Shown: positions 34,265 to 42,700 of the stretch, one piece after another
Layout of the letters: each line of letters opens with the position of its first letter
Numbering within the stretch: position 1 is the stretch's first letter
Assembly: GCF_001552735.1 (NCBI RefSeq)
Contig: NZ_BCRT01000013.1
Location: 1 to 64,000 of the forward strand
DNA length: 64,000 bases
Source: Sanguibacter suarezii NBRC 16159
Lineage (GTDB): Bacteria > Actinomycetota > Actinomycetes > Actinomycetales > Cellulomonadaceae
Direction of reading: 5' to 3'
Translations under genes and position numbers: made by a program
Notes under the pieces: model-generated
What the model was told of the DNA's origin: nothing
The model's input: only the letters and a program-made list of their open reading frames with translations
Database searches by the model: none

Positions 34265-35811
34265 CAGTTGTTCTCCTGAGCGACGAATTCCCGCGCGAGC
34301 AGGCCGGTGTTGGTGGAGGAAGACGCGATGGTGACGCCCACGGCTTCGAGCTGGGCGATCTGCTCGGCGACCGAGGGGGTGTCCAGGTCGGTGCCCAGCA
34401 CGTAGCCGAGGATCTCGAGGTGGCGTCCGCCTTCACGGGCGATCCGCTGAGCCTCGACGATGGCGGGGATGGTCACCCCGACCGGGTCCTCGTGGGAGCC
34501 GAAGCCCACGATGAAGTCCATGACCAGCACGCCGACCTCAGGGTCGGCGGCTTCGGTGACGATGCGCGCGAGGCGGTTGGACGGGTCGATCATGGGGTGC
34601 GGCTTGCCGTCGGTGAACTCGTCGTCGCCGAGGTCGAGGAAGGTGTGCGCCTTGGACGCGCTGCGCGCGGAGAGCTGGTAGGCCGGGTCCTTCTGGATGT
34701 TGGAGTACACGTCGGGGAACTTCGCCAGCGCGGCGTAGAGCGCCTCGTCGCACAGCGTGCCTCCGCAGAACAGCCCGCGGATGTACTTCTGCTCGGGGTT
34801 GAGCTTGGCGCGGACCTCCTCGATCAGCGGCCAGTTGAGCGAGTGCAGGTCGAGGGTGGACTCGTCCACCCCGGTGGCCAGCACCGCGGCGAGGGCGGCG
34901 GGCTTGGTGCCGGCGACGAAGGTCACGTTCGCGTACGGCGACTCGTTGCGCTCGGAGCCGAGGAAGCACACGATGACGGGCTTGGAGATCTTCCCGGCGA
35001 CGGCGAGCACCTTGTCCTCGACCTCGGGCGCCGGCGGCTTGGACACGAGGACGATGACCTCGGTCTCGGGGTCGGCGTCCAGGGCGTGGATCGCGTCGAT
35101 CATCGTGATCCCGCCGATCTCGGCCGAGAGGTCGCGGCCACCGGTGCCGATGAGCTGGGACACCCCGCCACCGAAGTCGTGCACGCGCACGGAGATCTCC
35201 TGGCTGCCGGTTCCCGACGCGCCGATGATGCCGATGGTGCCGCGGCGGACGGCGTTGCCGAAGGCGAGCGCGACGCCGCCGAGGATGGCGGTCCCGCAGT
35301 CGGGGCCCATCATGAGCAGGCCCTTGGAGTGGGCGAGCTGCTTGAGCGCGAGCTCGTCGGCCACCGAGACGTTGTCGGAGAACATGAGCACGTTCTTGCC
35401 GCCGTTGAGCGCCTTCTGGGCCTCACGGGCGGCGAAGGTGCCGTTGACGCTGATCATGACGAGGTTCGAGTCAGGGTCGCTCTCGAGCGCGGCGTCCAGG
35501 GTGCGGTACCGCGTCTGGCTCGCGCCGGTGTCGTTGTTCTTGCGGGCGAGCAGGTCTTCCAGGGCCTGCAGCGCCCCGTCGAGCTGGTCGGGGTTCTCGA
35601 CCTCGAGCACCACCATGAGGTCTCCCCCGGTCGCGGCGTCCAGCTCGTCGGTGAGCAGGTCGAGGTTGGCCAGCACCTCCTTGTTCATCGGGGTGCCCAT
35701 GGCGACGAAGGCCTGGGTGACGCCCTCGATCTGGTTAGCCTTGGTGGAGATGGACATGAGGGAGACCGAGTCCACGTACGTGTTCTTCTTCACCGTGTGG
35801 TGGGTAGTCAT
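34264..35811 (-). CDS. fdrA: FdrA, oxamate carbamoyltransferase subunit AllF
   Basis: A 515-aa FdrA (AllF) protein, an acyl-CoA-synthetase-like fold without known CoA ligase activity. The N-terminal domain starts NTYVDSVSLMSIS; CoA-binding-like motifs follow at VRRGTIGIIGASGTGSQEIS and GGGVSQLIGTGGRDLS, and the ligase-like second domain has YIRGLFCGGTLCDEALYA. It is one of the three subunits of oxamate carbamoyltransferase. The ATG at 35811 overlaps the AllH stop by three bases and the stop overlaps the AllG start by one, so AllHFG are translated as a block. Confidence 0.92.
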   Translation of the reverse strand: MTTHHTVKKNTYVDSVSLMSISTKANQIEGVTQAFVAMGTPMNKEVLANLDLLTDELDAATGGDLMVVLEVENPDQLDGALQALEDLLARKNNDTGASQTRYRTLDAALESDPDSNLVMISVNGTFAAREAQKALNGGKNVLMFSDNVSVADELALKQLAHSKGLLMMGPDCGTAILGGVALAFGNAVRRGTIGIIGASGTGSQEISVRVHDFGGGVSQLIGTGGRDLSAEIGGITMIDAIHALDADPETEVIVLVSKPPAPEVEDKVLAVAGKISKPVIVCFLGSERNESPYANVTFVAGTKPAALAAVLATGVDESTLDLHSLNWPLIEEVRAKLNPEQKYIRGLFCGGTLCDEALYAALAKFPDVYSNIQKDPAYQLSARSASKAHTFLDLGDDEFTDGKPHPMIDPSNRLARIVTEAADPEVGVLVMDFIVGFGSHEDPVGVTIPAIVEAQRIAREGGRHLEILGYVLGTDLDTPSVAEQIAQLEAVGVTIASSSTNTGLLAREFVAQENN

Positions 35812-36617
35812 GCTGATCCTTTGCTGAGAAGGGTTGGGCGTGCACAGGAGAGTCCGCTGAGCAGACCGGTGAGGAGGTCGTGCCCGGAGCGATGGCCGAT
35901 CGTGAGCACCGCCTCGACTGCGCCGGGCACGTCGGTGCCCGTCGTCAGTGCCGAGACGAGCTCGTGGACCTGGGAGCGGGCCTGCCCGCGACCGGCGTCG
36001 GACAGGAACGACGCTGAGAGCGGGACGGTGGTGTGCGCCGCGGCGTCGATGGCCGCCACGAGTGCGCTGCGGCGCGCGGCCCACGGGCCGGTCCGCGGGA
36101 GGGCCAGCGTCAACCCGCACAGCAGGTCGTCCCCGCTGGGGGTCAGGCCCTGGCCCAGGCCCACCAGTGCGGCCACCTCCGGTCCCAGGTCGTGCTCGGG
36201 TGAGGTGAGCTGGTCGAGCAGCGCGGTGAAGCGCGTCGCCAGCATCTGGTCCCCACGCTTCTCCCACGGTCCGGCGGGGGGCCTCGCCGCGGCCGCGCAC
36301 AGGGCACGGGCGTGGGCGAGCGCCGCCTGGAGGGCCGGCGTGAGCACCAGGGTGTGGTCCAGCACGACGTCGGGCAGGGCGACGACGCCGCCGGGCGTCT
36401 CGATCTGTGTGGAGGTGAGCCACAGCTGATCGCCTGCCGTGAGGCCCTGGCGGCCCGAGGCCGCGAGGGTGATCGCGCGGGGGCCGGTGCCCAGCGACGG
36501 ATCGGCCAGGGTGAGGAACCGCCCGTCGGGCAGCTCCAGGTTGACCGCGTGGGTGAACACCGAGTGCACCACGGCGCTGGTGCCGGGCGTCAGCCAGGCG
36601 TGTGCGGTGGCGTCCAT
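35808..36617 (-). CDS. allH: DUF2877 protein, oxamate carbamoyltransferase subunit AllH
   Basis: A 269-aa DUF2877 (YlbF/AllH) protein. The family signature is the loop VGLGQGLTPSGDDLLCGLTLAL at about residues 160-181, here given in two parts: VGLGQGLTPSGDD and LLCGLTLAL. FTHAVNLEL occurs near the start. In E. coli AllH is the third subunit of oxamic transcarbamylase. The ATG at 36617 has a GGAG six bases upstream and is preferred; an in-frame ATG at 36638 would add seven residues but lacks such a site. It overlaps fdrA and follows the ankyrin gene closely. Confidence 0.88.
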   Translation of the reverse strand: MDATAHAWLTPGTSAVVHSVFTHAVNLELPDGRFLTLADPSLGTGPRAITLAASGRQGLTAGDQLWLTSTQIETPGGVVALPDVVLDHTLVLTPALQAALAHARALCAAAARPPAGPWEKRGDQMLATRFTALLDQLTSPEHDLGPEVAALVGLGQGLTPSGDDLLCGLTLALPRTGPWAARRSALVAAIDAAAHTTVPLSASFLSDAGRGQARSQVHELVSALTTGTDVPGAVEAVLTIGHRSGHDLLTGLLSGLSCARPTLLSKGSA

Positions 36618-36653
36618 GGTGCTCTCCATCGAGGTCATGACAGCGGCTTCAGG

Positions 36654-37265
36654 TCAGAGGAACTCGCGGATGATGTCCGCGATCTCGGTGTAGCCCTTGC
36701 CCTCGGCGAGCTCGAGCGGGGTCACCCCGAACTCGTCGGTCATGCCGGGCTTGCCGCCGTTGGCCAGGAGCAGCCGGACGATCTCCTGCTGCGCGGGTCC
36801 GCCGTCGTTGAGCGTGATGGCCTCGATGAGGGCCGTCCACCCGAGGGTGTTGGTGAGGTTGATGTTGATCCGGGTGTTCTCGACGAGGTAGCGGACCACC
36901 TCGACGTGGCCCTTCTCGGCGGCGGGGGTCAGTCCGTTGCCGCCGAAGCGCGTGAGCACGCGCAGGTCCGCGCCGGCCTCGACCATCGTCTGGACCAGCG
37001 GCAGGTTGTTGGTGATGCACCCCAGGATGAAGGGGTTGAAGCAGGTCTGGTCCTGCTGGTCGATGTCCACGCCGGCGGCGATGAGCGCGTCGACGACGGC
37101 CATGTGCCCGCCGCGGGCGGCCCGCAGGACTGCGCTCGCCTCCTCGCGGTCGACGGCGTCCTTGTCGACTCCCTGGGCGAGGGCTGTGGTCACCGCGTCC
37201 AGGTCTCCGGCCGCCGCTGCGTCCAGGTAGGCGATTGCGAGCGGATCTGTGGTGGGTTCGCGCAT
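36654..37265 (-). CDS. Ankyrin-repeat protein of the oxamate cluster
   Basis: A 203-aa protein built of about five ankyrin repeats. LDAAAAGDLDAVTTALAQGV, VLRAARGGHMAVVDALIAAG and ITNNLPLVQTMVEAGADL are typical repeat units, followed by TPAAEKGHVEVVRYLVEN and TPLELAEGKGYTEIADIIRE. There is no signal peptide, so it is cytoplasmic; ankyrin proteins mediate protein contacts. It is the first gene after the 24-bp palindrome and lies close to AllH, so it is part of the ureide operon, perhaps as an assembly or regulatory partner. GAGGAG precedes the ATG. Confidence 0.88.
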   Translation of the reverse strand: MREPTTDPLAIAYLDAAAAGDLDAVTTALAQGVDKDAVDREEASAVLRAARGGHMAVVDALIAAGVDIDQQDQTCFNPFILGCITNNLPLVQTMVEAGADLRVLTRFGGNGLTPAAEKGHVEVVRYLVENTRININLTNTLGWTALIEAITLNDGGPAQQEIVRLLLANGGKPGMTDEFGVTPLELAEGKGYTEIADIIREFL

Positions 37266-37292
37266 GACGTCTCCTCATTGATAACTGCCGAC

Positions 37293-37316
37293 TGGTACAC
37301 GGTATACCGTGTACCA
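37293..37316. promoter_or_regulatory. Perfect 24-bp palindromic operator of the oxamate cluster
   Basis: The half-site TGGTACACGGTA (37293-37304) is followed by its exact complement. It begins 28 bases upstream of the ankyrin-gene ATG. The GGTATACC core inside a TGGTACAC frame resembles binding sites of GntR/FCD regulators. No second copy was noticed in the gaps before the permease, carbamate kinase or GntR genes. Confidence 0.75.
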
Positions 37317-37395
37317 CCCCGCGCGCGGGACCTCGGTCCTAGTGATTCGCCCTGGTCGTGATGCCTGTGACCAGCGGTCGGGCCACACTGGAGGC

Positions 37396-38469
37396 GTGAG
37401 CAGAGACCAGTGGGTGCTGCACGTGGACCTCGACCAGTTCGTCGCGGCGGTCGAGGTGCTGCGCCGCCCCGAGCTCGCGGGCCTGCCGGTCATCGTCGGC
37501 GGCCGCGGCGACCCCACCGAGCGAGCCGTGGTCTCCACCGCCTCCTACGAGGCGCGCGCCTTCGGGGTGGGGTCCGGGATGCCGCTGCGCGTCGCCGCCC
37601 GCAAGGTGCCCGACGCCGTGTTCCTGCCCGTCGACGCCGACGCCTACCTCGCAGCGTCCGAGGTGGTGATGGCGACCCTGCGAGCCCAGCCGGGCGCCGT
37701 CGTGCAGGTCCTCGGCTGGGACGAGGCCTTCGTCGGGACGCAGACGGGCGACCCCGAGGCCTACGCCCGCCAGCTGCAGGCCGCCGTCCTGGACCGCACC
37801 CAGCTGCACTGCAGCGTGGGCATCGGGGACACCCTCATCCGTGCCAAGAACGCCACCGACCTCGGCAAGCCAGCCGGCGTCTTCCAGCTCACCGCTGACA
37901 ACTGGCTCGAGGTGATGGGCGCCCGGCCCACCCGGGACCTGTGGGGCATCGGGGCGAAGATCTCCGGCCGGCTGGCCACGCTCGGCATCTCCACGGTCGC
38001 CGAGCTGGCCGCAGCCGATCCCCAGGAGCTGGCCGGGCAGTTCGGACCCAAGATGGGGCCGTGGTACTCCCAGCTCGGGCGCGGGGAGGGGGCCAGCGTC
38101 GTGGACGACACCCCGTGGGTCGCCCGCGGGCACAGCCGCGAGACCACCTTCCAGACCGACCTCACCGACGCGGACCAGGTGCGCGACGCCGTGCGAGGCC
38201 TCGCAGCCGCCGTGCTGGAAGGCGTCGCGGCGGACGGGCGCCCCGTGGTGGGGCTGACGCTCAAGGTGCGGTACGCCCCCTTCACCACCAAGACCCACGC
38301 GAAGAAGATGCCCGAGACCAGCGACCGGGGCGAGATCCTCGCCCGGGCCCTGGACCTCGCAGGTGCCATCGACCCCGGCCGCCCGATCCGGCTGCTCGGC
38401 CTGCGCGCCGACATGACGATGCCCGACGACGCCCGGACGGGACACACGCCGACGCGAAGCGGGTGGTGA
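37396..38469 (+). CDS. dinB: Y-family DNA polymerase (Pol IV-like)
   Basis: A 357-aa translesion polymerase. The first catalytic Asp residues lie in HVDLDQFVAAVE, YEARAFGVGSGMPLR is the Tyr-gate/fingers region, and LGWDEAFVG carries the Asp-Glu pair usual as SxDE. The thumb has RDLWGIGAKISGRLATLGIS, and the little finger has ETTFQTDLTD. It is somewhat shorter than E. coli DinB and lacks a clear C-terminal clamp-binding motif. The GTG at 37396 fits the family start and lies six bases after CACACT, so the mRNA may be leaderless; GGAGG is too close to act as a normal ribosome-binding site. Confidence 0.88.
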   Translation: MSRDQWVLHVDLDQFVAAVEVLRRPELAGLPVIVGGRGDPTERAVVSTASYEARAFGVGSGMPLRVAARKVPDAVFLPVDADAYLAASEVVMATLRAQPGAVVQVLGWDEAFVGTQTGDPEAYARQLQAAVLDRTQLHCSVGIGDTLIRAKNATDLGKPAGVFQLTADNWLEVMGARPTRDLWGIGAKISGRLATLGISTVAELAAADPQELAGQFGPKMGPWYSQLGRGEGASVVDDTPWVARGHSRETTFQTDLTDADQVRDAVRGLAAAVLEGVAADGRPVVGLTLKVRYAPFTTKTHAKKMPETSDRGEILARALDLAGAIDPGRPIRLLGLRADMTMPDDARTGHTPTRSGW

Positions 38470-38495
38470 CGCCCCCACGTCGCTACTGTGAGGCC

Positions 38496-38570
38496 ATGAG
38501 TGCGCCGCTGACAGACCCGCCCGGACTCCCCCACGCCTGCGGGCTCCCCCGCACCGGCTCGCAGCCGTGA
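38496..38570 (+). CDS. Possible 24-codon upstream ORF of the serine hydrolase
   Basis: A short frame (MSAPLTDPPGLPHACG and eight more residues) starts six bases after TACTGT, the same leaderless-promoter spacing seen elsewhere in the window. Its TGA overlaps the GTG of the serine hydrolase gene (GTGA). It is rich in Pro codons and may couple or regulate translation of the downstream gene. Protein-level existence is unproven. Confidence 0.4.
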   Translation: MSAPLTDPPGLPHACGLPRTGSQP

Positions 38571-39550
38571 CCGCCGAGACCAACGACGTCGCGCTCGCCG
38601 CGCGCCTGAGCGAGCGGCTGGGCAGACGCCGCCACGTCATCGCGGCAGCGACAGTGACGTCCGGGACGGTCGCCACGGCCACCCTGGGGGCCGACGCGAC
38701 GGCGGACTTCGAGATCGGGTCGATCTCCAAGGGCCTCACCGGCCTGCTCTACGTCGACGCGCTCGAGCGGGGTGAGATCACTGCGTCATCGACCCTCGGA
38801 GACTTCCTGCCCCTGGGCACGAGCCCGGCGGCAGGGGTCACGCTGAGCGCGGTGAGCACCCATGCCTCGGGGCTCCCACGCCTGCCTCCGGGCGCCCTGA
38901 CCCTGCGCACCATGCGCGACATGTGGCTGCACGGAACGAACCCCTACGGGGAGGACCTGGCCCAGCTCTACGCCCAGGCGATCCAGGTCCGCCTCGGCGC
39001 GCAGCGGCCGTCCTACTCCAACCTCGGCTTCGAGCTGCTCGGGCACGCGGTGGCCGCCGCGGCAGGCACCACCTTCCCCGATCTGGTGGCGACGAGGCTG
39101 GCCGGGCCACTCTCCCTCGACAGCGTCTACGCACCCCACACTCTCGACGACCTGCGCCCGGGCGCGCTGCTGGGCACGAGCCGCCTCGGACGGCCGCAGC
39201 AGCCCTGGACCGGTGAGGCCCTCGCACCGGCCGGCGGCATCCGCGCGACGATCGAGGACATGGGCCGGTTCACCCTCGCCCTCCTCGACGGGACGGCACC
39301 CGGCCTGGCCGCCCTCGACCCGGTCGCCCCGCTGGCCGGCCCGGCGGTGCGGATCGGGGCCGCGTGGATCACCCTCGACCGGCACGGGCACCAGGTCACC
39401 TGGCACAACGGTGGCACCGGCGGGTTCCGCTCATGGCTGGGCGTCGACCGGGCCGCGGGCACGGGCGTGGTGGTGCTCTGCGCGACCGCGAGGTCGGTGG
39501 ACCGCATGGGGATGTCGTTGCTGACCGAGATCACCGACTTCGCGGCCTGA
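38567..39550 (+). CDS. Serine hydrolase, class C beta-lactamase-like
   Basis: A 327-aa protein of the Beta-lactamase (PF00144) superfamily. The nucleophile motif SxxK is SISK in FEIGSISKGLTGLLYVDA (about residue 51); YSNLGFELLGHAV carries the Tyr-x-Asn motif, and WHNGGTGGFRSW is the third, KTG-like HNG element. No signal peptide is seen, so it probably acts inside the cell as an esterase or peptidase rather than a true beta-lactamase. The GTG start overlaps a 24-codon upstream frame and has no own ribosome-binding site; translation is probably coupled. Confidence 0.85.
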   Translation: MTAETNDVALAARLSERLGRRRHVIAAATVTSGTVATATLGADATADFEIGSISKGLTGLLYVDALERGEITASSTLGDFLPLGTSPAAGVTLSAVSTHASGLPRLPPGALTLRTMRDMWLHGTNPYGEDLAQLYAQAIQVRLGAQRPSYSNLGFELLGHAVAAAAGTTFPDLVATRLAGPLSLDSVYAPHTLDDLRPGALLGTSRLGRPQQPWTGEALAPAGGIRATIEDMGRFTLALLDGTAPGLAALDPVAPLAGPAVRIGAAWITLDRHGHQVTWHNGGTGGFRSWLGVDRAAGTGVVVLCATARSVDRMGMSLLTEITDFAA

Positions 39551-39616
39551 GGTCCGGACCGCGAGCGCTGGCGGTCGCCACGGCCGGCGCGTTACCAACG
39601 CGGATGAATCGGACCC

Positions 39617-39646
39617 TTGACGCATCACACGGAATGCGCTTACCGT
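39617..39646 (+). promoter_or_regulatory. Promoter of the pectate lyase gene
   Basis: TTGACG (39617-39622) and TACCGT (39641-39646) are spaced by 18 bases, about 70 bases before the pectate-lyase ATG. The rest of the 166-base gap shows no clear operator. Confidence 0.5.
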
Positions 39647-39716
39647 GGGACAAACCAGCGCCTTGACGTGCTCGACGACGAGCACCGCGAGCGCCGACGT
39701 CTCAACGGGGAGATCC

Positions 39717-42700
39717 ATGACTCTGCACGCCATCAGGGCCCGCGCACCGATCGCCGTTCTCGCGGCGGCGGCACTCCTGGCCACCGGAACGATCTCAGCG
39801 ACCGCCGCAGGCCCGCTCACCGCGTACAACGCCAGCACCGTCACGGCGGGGACCTACGCCAACGACGTCGTCGTCGGGGACTTCACGGTCAAGGCCACCG
39901 CCGCGAAGGCCGTGACCGTCGACGCGGGTCCACGCATCTCCGACCGCGGAGACACCTACACCCAGCGCCTCAAGCTCAACGGCGCGGGCGACGCCGCGCA
40001 GCGCTCGCTCGAGTTCACCGTGGACGCAGCGACCGAGGTCGTCGTCCACGCCCGCAGCGCCAGCGGCACAGCAGACCGCACCCTCGCGCTGTACGACGCC
40101 GCCTGGACCGTCGTCGACTCCGCCCCGGCTCTCGCCGACGACGCGAGCCTGCCCGTCGCCACCGCGACGCTCGACGTCCCGGCGGCAGGCACCTACTGGC
40201 TCGCCTCCCCCAGCTCCGGCGTCAACCTCTACTTCGCCCAGCTCGGCGCCGACGACCCCGTCGAGCGCGTGGCGTGGGCCGACGTCACCGCCCCCGTGAT
40301 CGACGACGTCTCCCCCGCCGTGGGCAATCCCTCCCAGCTCACCGTGAGCTTCACCGGCCTCATCGGGCCCGACGGCGCCGACCTCGCCAGCGCGGTCCTC
40401 TACGACGCCGCGGGCACCGTGGTGGACCGGGGTCTCACCGCGGTCCGAGGCGAGTCAGGCACGATCCTCCTGTCCCCCGCATCCTCCGGCAGCTACACCG
40501 CCGTGGTGTCCTTGACCCGGTCGGGTGAGCCGGTCGGCCTCGACTCCGCGCCCGTCAACGCCCCGGCCTTCGTGCTGCCGCTCGCAGCCCCGGAGATCTC
40601 CGGGGCTCTGACCACCGACGTCTCCGGCGGAGCGGCCACCGTCACCCTCGAGTGGTCCGCCTCCCCCGAGGCGGAGAGCTACTCCGTCGAGACGAGCCTC
40701 GACGGCGTCGAGTTCACCACCGTGCTCGACGGCGTCGTCGGCACCTCCGCGGACGTGCCGGGGTTGACCCCGGGCACCACCTACCAGATGCGCGTCACCG
40801 CTCACCGCGGCCAGGACACCGCGACCGGCGCGACCACCGACGTCGCGGTCACCGGCGCCGTCGAGCGCTGGCAGATCGCGGACATCGGCTCCAACGCCAA
40901 CTCTGGCGGGTCCGTCACCGAGAACGCCGACGGATCCATCACCTTCGATGCCAAGGCCAGCACCACCAAGCTCGCCGCCTCCGAGGACGGCTTCCAGTAC
41001 TACTACACGCAGATCGATCCGACGACGGAGAACTTCACGCTCAAGGCCACCTTCACGGTCGACGACGCCTCGTCCAAGGACAACCAGTCCGGCTTCGGCA
41101 TCATCGCGGTCGACGACCTGGTCCCCGGGGACACCGCCCACCGCTACTTCAACTCCGCCGGGGCCCTCATCACCCGCTACGGCGAGGGCACCGGCGCCCT
41201 GACCGACGGCATGCCCGGCGCCCGGTTCGTCACCGGGTACACCGGATCCACCAACGACAACACCGCCGGTGCCCGCAGCACCAAGGGCTCGGAGGTCTTC
41301 GACCCCACCTACCGCGCGGACGCCACCGGCCCCAAGTTCACCGACGGCGACGTGTACAGCCTCACGCTGCGCAAGTCCAACACCGGCTTCCACGCCATCT
41401 GGACCCGCGACGGCGTCCCCGTCGAGGTCATCTCCTACGACCCGGACATGCTGCTCCAGCAGAACCCGGAGACCTTCTACGTCGGCTTCGCCGTCGCGCG
41501 CAAGATCGTCGTGACGGTCAGCGACTGGGAGCTCACGACCATCCACCCCGACGACGACGAGGTCGCCCAGCAGCCCCCGACCACGTACGTGCCCACCACG
41601 CTGGACGTGGACATCACCTCCACGACCCCCGAACGCCGGCTGGACATCCCGCTGGTGGCCAGCTTCCACGGCACCGGGCAGATCCTCGACGCGGAGGGCC
41701 GCGTGGTGGTCGACGGGCTCACCCTGGTCCCCGGCCAGCAGGCGCTCGGCACCGTCGAGCTCGCCGCCGGTCAGAACCACTTCACCGCCCGCGCCACCCC
41801 CGGCCCGGACCAGCCGCAGCTCGGTGAGTACGAGGAGCTCGAGTCCACCGACCCGGTGGACGCGGCGGTGAGCATCACCGTGAGCTCCTACGGCGTCCCT
41901 GGGCAGTCGATCTGGGTCGCGCCCGACGCCAGCGCCGACGGGGCCGGGACACGCGCCGACCCGCTGGACCTGCACACCGCGGTCGCGTACGCCCAGCCCG
42001 GGCAGCAGATCGTGCTGGAAGGCGGCACCTACACCCCGCGCACCGCGGTCGTCGTCGAGCGGGGCCGTGACGGCACCGCCGACGCGCCGATCACTCTCAT
42101 GTCCGCCCCCGGTGCCCGCGCGGTGCTGGACCTGTCGGAGTCGGACAGCGGCGGGCTCCACCTGCGTGGCGACTGGTGGCACGTCTACGACCTCGAGATC
42201 ACCGGCTCGGGCGACAAGCTCAAGCCGATGCTCATCCAGGGCAACCACAACATCGTCGAGCGCGTCTCCTCCCACCACAACCAGGACACCGGCATCCAGA
42301 TCTCGGGGCTGTCGAGCGAGCCGCGCTCGATGTGGCCCTCACACAACCTCGTCGTGTCCTCCGAGGCGCACCACAACGCCGACCCGGCCGGCAACGACGC
42401 GGACGGCTTCGCCGCGAAGCTCACCGTCGGCGACGGCAACGTCTTCCGCTACTCCATCGCGCACAACAACATCGACGACGGGTGGGACCTGTACGCGAAG
42501 TCCACGACGGGGCCGATCGGCACCGTCGTCGTCGAGCACTCGGTGGCGTACAACAACGGGTACCTCTCCCAGGACCCGTCGCGGACCGGTGAGGGCAACG
42601 GCTTCAAGCTCGGCGGGGAGTCGATGCCGGGTGAGCACCTGCTCTCCAACTCCATCAGCTACGGCAACCTCGCCACCGGCGTCTCCTCCAACTCCGGCCC

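Noticed and set aside
34420-36429. Long open frame antisense to fdrA and allH
   Set aside because: The translation is a low-complexity Val/Gly/Asp/His-rich shadow without domains; the minus-strand proteins are clear family members.
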